Assembly (NCBI GenBank): GCA_900546415.1
Contig: URCY01000031.1
Coordinates: forward strand, 1-21,852
DNA from: an uncultured Eubacteriales bacterium
Lineage (GTDB): Bacteria; Bacillota; Clostridia; Oscillospirales; Oscillospiraceae
Length of the DNA: 21,852 bases
Reading direction: 5' to 3'
The notes under the pieces were generated by a model. It worked only from the letters and a program-made list of their open reading frames with translations. It searched no databases and was not told where the DNA came from. A program made the position numbers and the translations under genes. The stretch's first letter is position 1; the number at the start of each line of letters is the position of its first letter. Positions 1 to 7,622 of the stretch are shown here, one piece after another.

Positions 1-6
1 ACACGG

Positions 7-46
7 GATTCTTGATTCAATATTTTAATTATTTTAATCAAGAATC
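7..46. repeat. 11-bp inverted repeat, possible terminator of the minus-strand phosphatase gene
   Basis: Positions 7-17 and 36-46 are perfect reverse complements (GATTCTTGATT / AATCAAGAATC) around an AT-rich 18-nt loop. The hairpin sits 5 nt past the stop codon of the minus-strand gene ending at 51, where a terminator would be expected. There is no clean T-run on the minus strand, and the loop is long, so termination is an inference. Confidence 0.4.
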
Positions 47-50
47 AGTA

Positions 51-743
51 TCAGAAGCCTGCCCTCGCGGCGGCTTCCAGCCCGAGCAGGCTTTGCGTGC
101 GCTGCATCAGCGGGGTGTATTCTGCGCCGAGGCGTTTTTTTGCCTCCAGAAATTCGCGGTAGCCGGTCTGCGTGCCGTGGATGTCGCTGCCGAGCGCCAC
201 AACGCAGTCGAGCGCCGCATAGCGCAGACTGCGCCGCCGCGTGCGCAGACGGCAGAAGGACGAGGCGTTGAGCTGCGCCTTCAGGCCGCTCTCCAGCAGG
301 GGATCGATGACCGTATGATCATAGCGGTCGATGTGCGCCAGAACGACCTTAAGCTTGCGCTGATAGACGAGCGCGTCGAGCGTTTCCTGGTACGCGTACG
401 GCTGGAACACCGGCGGAAGCTCCAGCAGGAGCACGCGCGTGCCGTGGACGCAAAGCTCCTCCAGCTCCGGCAGATTTTCCAGCCCGATGCACAGCTGCAC
501 CTCCGCGCCGAGCAGCAGCTGCGGCATCTGCTCCGGCAGGTTGGCGCGCAGCTCCGCAAAGCAGTCAAGCCGCCGCGTCAGAAATTCGTCGATTCCGTCG
601 TGCGCCGGGTAGAAATGCGGCGTGGCGATCAGCGTGTCGATCCCGGCCTCCTGCGCCAGCCGAAGCTGCTCCAGAGAGGTTTTCAGGTCGGCGCTGCCGT
701 GATCCGCTCCGGGCAGAACGTGCGCATGAAAATCAATATGCAA
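51..743 (-). CDS. CpsB/YwqE-type PHP-family tyrosine-protein phosphatase
   Basis: This 230-residue protein matches the PHP-fold metal-dependent phosphotyrosine phosphatases that control polysaccharide export (CpsB, YwqE). The N-terminus carries the metal-binding HxH motif (H6, H8) followed by LPGADHG, close to the family's usual LPGxDDG but with His at the second acidic position. Further ligands are visible in IATPHFYP (H43), GAEV, LAHIDRYD and the C-terminal LGSDIHG. Length is typical. Known family members dephosphorylate the bacterial tyrosine kinase that drives capsule or exopolysaccharide synthesis, acting in the cytoplasm. No kinase or polysaccharide gene is in the window, so the partner must lie to the left or elsewhere. 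It is divergent from the following plus-strand genes, with a palindromic repeat between them. A histidinol-phosphatase-like role is the main alternative. Confidence 0.85.
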   Translation of the reverse strand: MHIDFHAHVLPGADHGSADLKTSLEQLRLAQEAGIDTLIATPHFYPAHDGIDEFLTRRLDCFAELRANLPEQMPQLLLGAEVQLCIGLENLPELEELCVHGTRVLLLELPPVFQPYAYQETLDALVYQRKLKVVLAHIDRYDHTVIDPLLESGLKAQLNASSFCRLRTRRRSLRYAALDCVVALGSDIHGTQTGYREFLEAKKRLGAEYTPLMQRTQSLLGLEAAARAGF

Positions 744-765
744 GGATGACCGCCCCCAATCCTAA

Positions 766-924
766 GGAACCTCTGAATAAATCGGCTGCGGCGCTCAGCG
801 GGTCTTTCGTCCCAACTTATCGGTTTGAAAATCTTGAAATACACAAAGTATTCCTGCGATTTCCAAACCTCAATTTGGAACAAAATCCCTCGCTGACCAC
901 TCTTGCGATTTAATCAGAGCTTCC
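766..924. repeat. MITE-like imperfect palindrome, full copy
   Basis: A 159-nt element whose ends are inverted repeats: the first 20 nt (GGAACCTCTGAATAAATCGG) match the reverse complement of the last 20 nt at 17 positions. Similarity continues inward along both arms, including a CAGCG pair, a GGTTTGAAAATC / GGTTTGGAAATC pair and a final AATAC/GTATT pair around the centre near 844-848, so the whole element could fold into one long hairpin. It encodes nothing. A second copy starts at 21778. I see no clear target-site duplication. It lies between divergent genes and may carry or disrupt their promoters. A non-autonomous mobile element or a large intergenic palindromic repeat fits best. Confidence 0.8.
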
Positions 925-973
925 CGTGGTACAAAATCGCCTCCGGCTCATACAATGGGATGAGGTGATGACT

Positions 974-1288
974 GTGCTCCTGAACATGCTCGTCGGCGCG
1001 ATGGCCGCGCTCGGCCTGATTTTGCTGCTTTGGCTCGGCTTTGCGGCGCTGCTTGCGCCGATGCCGAAAAGCTGCGTCCATATCGTCCCTCTGCGCGGAG
1101 GACGGACGGGGGCTGTGATCCGCGCCGCCCTGCGCCGCCGCGCAAGCGGCGACCTGCGCGGTCGGCTGATCTTCGTCGACTGCGGCCTCGACGCCGAGGC
1201 GCAGATCGAGGCGCAGCTTCTTCTGCGGCAGCAGAGCGCGGTGCTCTGTGCGCCGGAGCAGCTTGTACCTTATTTGAAAAACCTTTGA
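974..1288 (+). CDS. Small membrane protein of unknown function
   Basis: I do not recognise this family. From the GTG at 974 it is 104 residues: a long N-terminal hydrophobic stretch (residues about 2-26, rich in Leu, Ala and Gly) that would anchor it in the membrane, then a basic linker with many arginines and a soluble tail containing GRLIFVDCGLD and ending in LVPYLKNL. The GTG at 974 is preferred because GAGGTG at 962-967 lies 6 nt upstream. The ATG at 968 touches that motif, and the open frame extends back to a GTG at 926 that abuts the palindromic repeat. It lies 47 nt before recD2 on the same strand and may be co-transcribed. It is likely a real gene because coding composition matches its neighbours. 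Confidence 0.6.
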   Translation: MLLNMLVGAMAALGLILLLWLGFAALLAPMPKSCVHIVPLRGGRTGAVIRAALRRRASGDLRGRLIFVDCGLDAEAQIEAQLLLRQQSAVLCAPEQLVPYLKNL

Positions 1289-1335
1289 ACCCATAAAAGA
1301 AGGCTGCATGACCGGCCCTCGGAAAGAAACGGAGC

Positions 1336-3546
1336 TTGAACGACTTGGAACAGGAACTCATTAGCGGGACGATCGCCGCCGTGGTTTTTCAGAATCAGGA
1401 AAACGGCTATGCGGTCATCAAGCTGGCAAGTGAAGAAGGCTCCCTGATCACCGTGGTGGGCATCATTCCGGTCGCGGTCGCAGGCGAACGCCTGATCGTG
1501 ACCGGCCATTGGAGCAGCCACAGCAGCTACGGCCGGCAGTTTGAGGCGGAATTTCTGGAGCGCCTCCTGCCGGACACGACGAACCAGATTCTGGCCTACC
1601 TCTCCTCGCGCGCCGTCAAGGGCATCGGCCCGCGCACGGCCGAGAAGATCGTCGGGCGCTTCGGCGAGGCCGCGCTGCGCATCCTTGACACCGAGCCGGA
1701 GCGCTTGGCGGAGCTGGACGGTATTTCGCTGAAAAAGGCGCGCGAGATGGGGCAGTCCTTCCGCAAGCAGGTGGGCATCCGCCGGCTGATTGAATTTCTG
1801 ACGACTTATCACATTGCGCCGGAGGTCGCCGTGCGCGTCTACCGCGTATACGGCGAGCGCGCCATGGAGCTGGTGCAGGAGAATCCCTACCTGCTGGCGC
1901 AGCCGCAGTTCGGCGCGCCCTTCACGGGTGCGGACGCACTGGCGCTGGAGCTTGGCTTTGACGGCGACGACGAGCGCCGCGTGGAGGCCGGGACGATCTT
2001 CGAGCTGCGCCACAACCTCAACAACGGGCATACCTTTCTCCCGAAGGACAAGCTCACGGCTGCCACGGCGACCATGCTCGAGCTGGACGAGGCGGCCGTC
2101 TCGGCCGCGCTCGACCGCCTGCAGGAGCTTGGACAGCTCGAGCTGGACACGGTCGCGGGGCTGACGGCGGTCTATCTGCCGGAGTATTACGAGGCCGAGA
2201 CCTACATCACGCAGCGCGTGCTGCAAATGGCGTCGGCGAAGGCCGCGCCGCTGCACGGCGTGGAGCGCGAGCTTGACCGCATCGAGCGGCAGGAGGGCAT
2301 TGCCTATGCCGCCCTGCAGCGCGAGGCGATCTGCGCCGCAGCGGAGGGACAGCTTTTGATCCTGACGGGCGGCCCCGGCACGGGCAAGACTACGACCCTG
2401 GCCGGAATTCTGCGTTTGTTTGAGCAAAAGGGGGTCAAGACCCTGCTCGCCGCGCCGACCGGCCGCGCCGCAAAGCGTCTTTCCGAGCTGACCGGCAGCG
2501 AGGCCTCGACGGTCCACCGTCTGCTCGAGGCGCAGATCTCTCCGGAGACGGGCGAGATGTATTTCACCCGCGACGAGGACAATCCGCTCGAATGCGGCGC
2601 GCTGATCGTCGACGAGACGTCGATGGTCGACGTGCTGCTGATGCACAGCCTGCTGCTGGCGCTGCCGGAAAGGGCGCGGCTCATCCTGGTCGGCGATGCC
2701 GACCAGCTGCCAAGCGTGGGTGCGGGAAATCTGTTCTCCGACCTCATTCGCAGCGGGAGCGTGCGCACCGTTGCGCTGACGGAGATCTTCCGGCAGGCGC
2801 AGCAGAGCCTGATCGTCATGAACGCGCACGCCGTCAACTGCGGCGAGCTGCCGGTGCTCAACGCGACCGACCGCGATTTCTTCTTCCTGCGGCGGCGCAC
2901 GGCGGCGTCGGTGGTGCAGACGGTCACGGAGCTTTGCGCGACGAGATTGCCGCGTAATATGCATATCCCGGCGGCCGAGATCCAAGTGATCAGCCCCACC
3001 CGCAAGGGAGAAACAGGCACCTTCAGCCTGAACCGGGCGCTGCAGGCGGCGCTCAATCCGCCGCATCCGACCAAAAAAGAGAAAATTTGCGGAGAAATTT
3101 GCTTCCGAGAGGGCGATCGGGTGATGCAAATCCGCAACAATTATGATATACTATGGAAAAAGTCCGACGGCACGGCCGGAACGGGCATCTTCAACGGCGA
3201 CATCGGCGTGATCGTCTCGATCGACCCGCGCGAGGATCAGCTCCGCCTGCGCTTCGACGACCGCGAGGCGCTCTATGACGCGGACATGCTGCCCGAGCTG
3301 GAGCTGGCCTACGCCATCACCGCCCATAAAAGTCAGGGCAGCGAATACCGCGCCGTGATCTTCGTCCCCTTCGCCGGGGCGCCGATGCTCCTGACGCGCG
3401 GCGTGCTCTACACCGCGATCACCCGCGCGCGGCAGCTTTTGATCCTCGTCGGCAGCGAGGAGGTCGTTGCGCAGATGACCCACAACAACCGCCGCAACCG
3501 CCGCTACAGCGGCCTGCGCTTCCGGCTGGCGGCGGGTGCGCCGTGA
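1336..3546 (+). CDS. recD2: RecD2 family 5'-3' DNA helicase (RecD/TraA type)
   Basis: A 736-residue superfamily 1B helicase of the RecBC-independent RecD2 type. In order: an N-terminal OB-like region, helix-hairpin-helix repeats (KGIGPRTAEKI near residue 95 and ELDGISLKKA near 125), Walker A GGPGTGKTTT (K351), Walker B LIVDETSMVD (D426, E427), VGDADQLPSVGAG, and C-terminal motifs ITAHKSQGSEY (about 660-670) and LYTAITRARQ (about 691-700). Length and HhH region separate RecD2 from the RecBCD subunit RecD. Known members unwind DNA 5'-3' and act in replication-fork maintenance and repair. The start is a TTG; GGAAAG at 1321 is a modest ribosome site, and a second TTG at 1345 is possible. The stop overlaps the comF-like gene by 4 nt, indicating an operon. 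Confidence 0.95.
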   Translation: MNDLEQELISGTIAAVVFQNQENGYAVIKLASEEGSLITVVGIIPVAVAGERLIVTGHWSSHSSYGRQFEAEFLERLLPDTTNQILAYLSSRAVKGIGPRTAEKIVGRFGEAALRILDTEPERLAELDGISLKKAREMGQSFRKQVGIRRLIEFLTTYHIAPEVAVRVYRVYGERAMELVQENPYLLAQPQFGAPFTGADALALELGFDGDDERRVEAGTIFELRHNLNNGHTFLPKDKLTAATATMLELDEAAVSAALDRLQELGQLELDTVAGLTAVYLPEYYEAETYITQRVLQMASAKAAPLHGVERELDRIERQEGIAYAALQREAICAAAEGQLLILTGGPGTGKTTTLAGILRLFEQKGVKTLLAAPTGRAAKRLSELTGSEASTVHRLLEAQISPETGEMYFTRDEDNPLECGALIVDETSMVDVLLMHSLLLALPERARLILVGDADQLPSVGAGNLFSDLIRSGSVRTVALTEIFRQAQQSLIVMNAHAVNCGELPVLNATDRDFFFLRRRTAASVVQTVTELCATRLPRNMHIPAAEIQVISPTRKGETGTFSLNRALQAALNPPHPTKKEKICGEICFREGDRVMQIRNNYDILWKKSDGTAGTGIFNGDIGVIVSIDPREDQLRLRFDDREALYDADMLPELELAYAITAHKSQGSEYRAVIFVPFAGAPMLLTRGVLYTAITRARQLLILVGSEEVVAQMTHNNRRNRRYSGLRFRLAAGAP

Positions 3547-4208
3547 GGCTCGGGAGGCGGCTGCTCGATCTCTTCTTTCCGCCGAAATGCGTCTTTTGCA
3601 GACGCATTCTGCCGGAGAACGAGACGGAGCTTTGCCGCGCGTGCCGCGACCGCTATCTCTCCGACGATGTTCCGGACGTGCGCCGGGGCGAGCCGTCGTT
3701 CTCCGTTTGCGACTCGGCGGTCTATTACGAGGACGCCGTGGCCGCATCCTTCAAGCGCTTTAAATTCGGCGGGATGCAGAGCTATGCCGCGTGCTACGGT
3801 CGGCTGCTGGCCATGACCGTTCTGCGCCGGGGCAGGGAATTCGACGTGCTGACCTATGTGCCGATCTCCGACCGGCGCCGCCGCAGACGCGGCTACGATC
3901 AGGCGCGCCTGATCGCCGAGGCGGCCGCGAGGGAGCTGGGCGTTCCCTGCGTGCAGACGCTGCGCAAGGTGCGCGACATTCCGGCGCAGTCCGGCCTGAG
4001 ATCCGCCTCCGAGCGCAGAGGCAACGTGAAAAATGTGTATTGTGCGGCGTATCCCGAGTCGGTCTCCGGCAAGCGGGTGCTGCTGATCGACGATCTGATA
4101 ACCACGGGCGCGACGCTCTCCGAGGCGGCGCAGACCCTGCGGTTTGCGGGCGCGTCCGGCGTAAGCTGCGCGACCCTCGCCGCGACGAGACAAAAGAACA
4201 GTAGGTGA
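3543..4208 (+). CDS. comF: ComF family phosphoribosyltransferase-like protein
   Basis: A 221-residue protein with the ComF layout: an N-terminal zinc-finger-like pair of CxxC motifs (C16, C19, C31, C34) followed by a type I phosphoribosyltransferase fold. The PRPP-binding loop is VLLIDDLITTGATL (residues 179-192, with D183-D184). The segment RRRRRRGYDQARLIAE is also typical of the family. ComF proteins are needed for DNA uptake in naturally competent bacteria, probably as a cytoplasmic ATPase/helicase partner for incoming single-stranded DNA. In non-competent Clostridia the role is unclear. The GTG start sits in GTGA overlapping the recD2 stop, so translation is coupled. Placement after a DNA helicase suits a DNA-handling role. 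Confidence 0.9.
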   Translation: MRLGRRLLDLFFPPKCVFCRRILPENETELCRACRDRYLSDDVPDVRRGEPSFSVCDSAVYYEDAVAASFKRFKFGGMQSYAACYGRLLAMTVLRRGREFDVLTYVPISDRRRRRRGYDQARLIAEAAARELGVPCVQTLRKVRDIPAQSGLRSASERRGNVKNVYCAAYPESVSGKRVLLIDDLITTGATLSEAAQTLRFAGASGVSCATLAATRQKNSR

Positions 4209-4212
4209 CAGT

Positions 4213-5244
4213 ATGAATTTGTTTTCCAGAGACCTCGGCATTGACCTTGGCAGCTCCAACGTTTTGATCTATTCCGCCGGAAAGGGCATCATCCTGCGCG
4301 AACCGGCCGTGATTGCCGTCGACAAGAACAACGGCAAGGTGCTGCGCGTCGGCTCGGAGGCGCGGAACATGCTTGGCAGAACGCCCGGCAACGTTGCGGC
4401 GGTGCATCCGCTGCAAAACGGCGTCATTTCCGACTATGAGCTGACCTCAAAGATGCTCACCGAGATGGTCGGGCGCATCGTCAAGCACGCGGTCATCAAG
4501 CCGCGCATGATCGTCAGCGTCCCGAGCGGCATCACCGAGGTCGAGGAGCGCGCGGTCATTTCCGCCGCCATGGAGGCCGGCGCGCGCCGCGTCTATCTGA
4601 TCGAGGAGCCTCTGGCGGCGGCGCTGGGCGCGCAGCTCGACATTACCGCGCCCGAGGGGCATATGGTCGTCGACATCGGCGGCGGCACGACGGACATCGG
4701 CGTCGTTTCCATGAACGGCATTGCGAACTCCGCTTCGCTGAAGATCGCGGGCATCGAGTTTGACAACGCGATCATCCGCTATGTGCGCCGGAATTACGGC
4801 CTCGTGATCGGTCAGAACGCCGCTGAGGACGCCAAGCTGGCCATAGGCTGCGTGATCGACCGCCCCGAGCCGGTGAAGACGGAGGTCAAGGGACGCGACA
4901 TCAAGACCGGCCTTGCCCGCCAGATCGAGCTGACCGGCGAGGATATGCGCGAGGCGCTCAAGCGCCCGGCGCGCATGATCTGCGACAAGGTGCTCGAGGT
5001 GCTTGAGCAGACCACGCCGGAGCTTGTGTCGGACATTGCGCAAAACGGTATCGTCCTGACCGGCGGCGGCAGCCAGATCTGGGGCATGGACAAGCTGCTT
5101 GAGCAGCGCACGGCGATCTCGTGTATGCTGGCCGACGATGCGGACTCCTGCGTGGCCTACGGCTGCGGCAAGAGTCTGACATGGATCAACCATATGACCG
5201 AGGGCACAATCAACATCGCGCGCAAACGTCTGTTAAAGGAATAA
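4213..5244 (+). CDS. mreB: MreB/Mbl-family rod shape-determining actin homologue
   Basis: A 343-residue bacterial actin. The first phosphate loop is GIDLGSSN near residues 9-16, the second is VDIGGGTTDIGVVS near 153-166, and the adenosine-binding LTGGGSQIWG is near 282-291. These match MreB/Mbl, and length is typical. Such proteins form membrane-associated filaments that position the elongasome for lateral wall synthesis. The usual mreC and mreD partners are absent here; the gene follows comF by 4 nt (AGGTGA at 4203-4208 is the ribosome site) and precedes a membrane-anchored wall-modification-like protein. It may therefore be a paralogue (Mbl/MreBH type) rather than the main MreB, which sequence inspection alone cannot settle. 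Confidence 0.92.
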   Translation: MNLFSRDLGIDLGSSNVLIYSAGKGIILREPAVIAVDKNNGKVLRVGSEARNMLGRTPGNVAAVHPLQNGVISDYELTSKMLTEMVGRIVKHAVIKPRMIVSVPSGITEVEERAVISAAMEAGARRVYLIEEPLAAALGAQLDITAPEGHMVVDIGGGTTDIGVVSMNGIANSASLKIAGIEFDNAIIRYVRRNYGLVIGQNAAEDAKLAIGCVIDRPEPVKTEVKGRDIKTGLARQIELTGEDMREALKRPARMICDKVLEVLEQTTPELVSDIAQNGIVLTGGGSQIWGMDKLLEQRTAISCMLADDADSCVAYGCGKSLTWINHMTEGTINIARKRLLKE

Positions 5245-5265
5245 CCCGAGAAGGAGGCCGACACC

Positions 5266-6900
5266 ATGGATGAGAAAAAACGACGCAGCCCGTTCGATCA
5301 GGAGGAGCTGGGCGAAAGCCCCCTGCTGTATGATTTTGACGAGGAATGGGACGTAGAAAAGGCAATGCAGAACGGCGGCCGTTTGCCGATGAAGCGCCGC
5401 GCACCCGTGCAGCAGCAGAGCCAGCCCCGCGAGCGCAGAGGCGAGCCGGGACGGCGTGAGCCGCAGGAGCGGCGCCGCGACCCGCGCAGAGAGCAGCCGC
5501 AGCGTCGACCCGCGCAGCGGAAAAAGCCGCAGCATCCGCAGCAGCTCAACAAGCACAGTCTGCTGCTGCTCGCAGGAGCGGCGTTGGTCGTGCTGCTGGT
5601 GCTGTTCGGCATCATTTACGGCATCGTTGCGCTGGTCAACAAGGACTCGAGCGAGCCGACGGATCCGAGCGCCAGCACGACCGAGCCGGTCAGCCCGGAT
5701 GAGATCAAGGCGCTTGTCGCCAGAGCCGACGCGCTTGCGGCAGGCTACGACTACGACGGCGCGATCACGGTTCTGCGCGAGTACGGCGACGGCTGGAATC
5801 TGGTCGAGGAGTTGAGCGCGGCCAACGACCGCTATACGGCGGCCAAGAGCCAGCTCGTCAAGTGGGAGGATATGACGAATATCCCCGAGCTGTCCTTCAG
5901 CAGTCTGATCGTCGACACATCGCGCGCCTTTGACGGCGACGAAAAGCAGGACTCCTACAACCTGCACTACACGACGGTCACGGAGTTCAAGGCGATCCTG
6001 CAAGCGCTCTACGACAAGGGCTATGTGCTCGTGAAGGTGCACGACCTCGGCTCGATGCAGCTCGACGTCAGCGGCGAGACGCTGATGAAGCAGGGCGAGA
6101 TCTATCTGCCGTCCGGCAAGAAGCCGATCGTCATCGCGCAGGACGACGTGAACTATTACGAAAGTCTGATCGACAGCGACGGCGACCATGTTGCCGACGC
6201 GGGCGGCGACGGCTTTGCCAGCCGCATCGTGCTCGACGCGAACGGCGAGCCGACGTGCGAATATGTCGACGCGAGCGGCCAGACGCTCACGGGCGATTAC
6301 GACCTCGTGCCGATCCTGAATTCCTTTATCGCGGAGCATCCGGACTTCTCCTACCATGGGGCGCGCGGCGTGCTCTCCGTGACGGGCTATCAGGGCGTGT
6401 TCGGCTACCGGACGCACCCGGATTATGAGACGGCGCTCGGCTCGGACGCCTATCAGCAGGAGATCCGCAGCGCGCAGCAGGTTGCCACGGCGCTCAAGGC
6501 GCAGGGCTGGGAGATCGCCAGCCACAGCTTCGGCAACATCAATTTCGGAAACGCCGATCTTGAGGGGCTGAATTCCGACATCCAGAAGTGGGCCAATCAG
6601 GTGCAGCCGATCGTCGGCGAGACGGACATTCTGCTTTATCCGTCGGGCGACATCGGCGGCGTGGACGAATATTCCGGCGAGAAATTCGACGCGCTCTACA
6701 GCGCAGGCTTCCGCTATTTCAGCAACACGGATAACTCCATCCTGAGCTGGATGCAATACACCGATCACTACATCCGCCAGTCGCGGCTCGCGGTCAACGG
6801 CTACCGGCTCGTCAACGGCAAGGACGTGTTCTCCGCCCTGTTCGACGCCGCCGCCGTCCTCGACCCGGCGCGCCCGACCCCGATGCCGGAGATGAATTGA
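5266..6900 (+). CDS. Membrane-anchored polysaccharide deacetylase-like protein
   Basis: A 544-residue protein. Residues 1-95 form a cytoplasmic tail that turns highly basic (Arg-, Pro- and Gln-rich, about 44-94); residues about 98-125 are one transmembrane helix; a Ser/Thr/Pro linker follows; and the rest is an extracytoplasmic NodB-like domain. The catalytic-motif equivalents are VIAQDDVNYY (D293, D294) and IASHSFGN (H420). Active NodB enzymes normally have a second His four residues after the first; here that position is N424, so metal binding or activity may be altered. The LYPSGDIGG segment resembles the family's substrate-groove motif. A strong AAGGAGG lies 9-10 nt before the ATG, 21 nt after mreB, suggesting a wall-related role coupled to MreB. 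The substrate is unknown. Confidence 0.75.
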   Translation: MDEKKRRSPFDQEELGESPLLYDFDEEWDVEKAMQNGGRLPMKRRAPVQQQSQPRERRGEPGRREPQERRRDPRREQPQRRPAQRKKPQHPQQLNKHSLLLLAGAALVVLLVLFGIIYGIVALVNKDSSEPTDPSASTTEPVSPDEIKALVARADALAAGYDYDGAITVLREYGDGWNLVEELSAANDRYTAAKSQLVKWEDMTNIPELSFSSLIVDTSRAFDGDEKQDSYNLHYTTVTEFKAILQALYDKGYVLVKVHDLGSMQLDVSGETLMKQGEIYLPSGKKPIVIAQDDVNYYESLIDSDGDHVADAGGDGFASRIVLDANGEPTCEYVDASGQTLTGDYDLVPILNSFIAEHPDFSYHGARGVLSVTGYQGVFGYRTHPDYETALGSDAYQQEIRSAQQVATALKAQGWEIASHSFGNINFGNADLEGLNSDIQKWANQVQPIVGETDILLYPSGDIGGVDEYSGEKFDALYSAGFRYFSNTDNSILSWMQYTDHYIRQSRLAVNGYRLVNGKDVFSALFDAAAVLDPARPTPMPEMN

Positions 6901-6916
6901 AGCGCACATAACACGA

Positions 6917-6949
6917 AACCGGCAGGCTTTGCCCAAAAGCCTGCCGGTT
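6917..6949 (+). terminator. Hairpin after the deacetylase-like gene
   Basis: A perfect 13-bp stem, AACCGGCAGGCTT (6917-6929) with AAGCCTGCCGGTT (6937-6949), closes a 7-nt loop 16 nt after the stop codon at 6900. No long T-run follows directly, so intrinsic termination is likely but not certain. It would end the recD2-comF-mreB block. Confidence 0.65.
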
Positions 6950-7335
6950 CAGACTGTCAAAAAAAGTCCGAAACCGTCAAAATCAGTCAATATATAGCAG
7001 ACGTTTGGCAGGAGCGGAACAACTATGAGTCATAGCCGTATTCCAAATATTTAAACGCAAAACAGATGACTTTTTAAAAATTTTGAATTCCATCACAACT
7101 CGCGACCTACCGTACTTATGTACGCCGACGGTCGCGAGTTGTTTGTCTTTCGAACATTTTTGCAGTCTGCCAGCGTGTCATTTGGAACGGCCGCAGCGAT
7201 CCGAAGACCCTCGGCGCGGCGTCCCGCTGCGGGGCAGGGGAACGCGAACCGAATGCGCAACCGCGCAGGAAACGGGAAATTGTCCCGTTGGACACAGCGG
7301 AAGCAGACCCCATGGGGAGCATCGGCTTTTTGTTA
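6950..7335. other. Non-coding intergenic stretch with degenerate repeat-like sequence
   Basis: No convincing gene is seen here. Open frames in it lack ribosome sites and run through hairpins. The right part (about 7175-7335) is GC-rich, with an 8-bp inverted pair CCGCAGCG (7191-7198) / CGCTGCGG (7225-7232), a short palindrome CCCCATGGGG near 7310 and a T-run after GCATCGGC at 7327-7331 that could act as a weak terminator. The start TGTCATTTGGAACGG near 7176 reminds me of decayed dispersed intergenic repeats seen in many bacteria; that is an impression, not a match. Confidence 0.4.
7096..7141. repeat. Two-tier intergenic hairpin
   Basis: A perfect 12-bp stem, CAACTCGCGACC (7096-7107) with GGTCGCGAGTTG (7130-7141), encloses a second small stem CGTAC/GTACG (7111-7115, 7120-7124). 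It is followed by TTTGTCTTTC. It could be a terminator, a repeat unit or a structured RNA; nothing else in the window matches it. Confidence 0.65.
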
Positions 7336-7345
7336 AAACTCACAA

Positions 7346-7406
7346 AATATGGGAGAGTATATTCGTAATATATGTTATATTTCGCAAATATGCACAATAT
7401 GGGAGA
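7346..7406. repeat. 11-nt direct repeats spaced exactly 50 nt
   Basis: AATATGGGAGA occurs at 7346-7356 and again at 7396-7406, in the AT-rich stretch upstream of the promoter at 7482-7510. The 50-nt spacing is close to five helical turns, as expected for paired sites of a DNA-binding regulator. Function is inferred only. Confidence 0.45.
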
Positions 7407-7481
7407 AAAGTAAAAGGAAAATAAGAGCTGTAACATAATTTGCAAAACGTTAACGCTTGAAATTGCGAATAAAAACAATGC

Positions 7482-7510
7482 TTGCGAAACGTGCGAAAAA
7501 AGAGTATACT
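7482..7510 (+). promoter_or_regulatory. Sigma-A type promoter of the PqqD-led operon
   Basis: TTGCGA (7482-7487) and TATACT (7505-7510) are separated by 17 nt, the optimal spacing. Transcription would start near 7517, giving a leader of about 105 nt before the GTG at 7623. Copies of TTGCGAA or its complement surround it (7381-7387 as TTCGCAA, 7463-7469, 7482-7488), the last overlapping the -35 element, which may be operator sites. Confidence 0.7.
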
Positions 7511-7531
7511 ATATGGTGATTAAATAGATTG

Positions 7532-7595
7532 GACGGGTATCGTAATAGAACAAAAACAAACGCGTTAAATATCTTTATAGCGTTTTGTGCCCGTC
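7532..7595 (+). promoter_or_regulatory. Structured 5' leader upstream of the PqqD-like gene
   Basis: Within the predicted leader, GACGGG (7532-7537) can pair with CCCGTC (7590-7595), and inside it ACAAACGC (7556-7563) can pair with GCGTTTTGT (7580-7588) with one bulge. The structure ends 10 nt before the purine-rich region GAGAGGGGTGAGGGAG used for ribosome binding. It could tune translation or message stability; I do not recognise a known riboswitch. Confidence 0.4.
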
Positions 7596-7622
7596 GAAAA
7601 CCGGAGAGGGGTGAGGGAGCTT

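Noticed and set aside
1270..3129. A 619-codon minus-strand open frame
   Set aside because: Fully antisense to recD2, whose helicase motifs are complete on the plus strand.
7025..7054. A 9-codon minicistron (ATG to TAA) after an AGGAG
   Set aside because: Spacing is 10 nt, and with no attenuation structure or following gene nearby there is no reason to call it a leader peptide.
7083..7424. Open frames of 113 and 120 codons on both strands in the intergenic region
   Set aside because: They run across the 7096-7141 hairpin and AT-rich promoter DNA, lack ribosome sites, and give unlikely protein composition.
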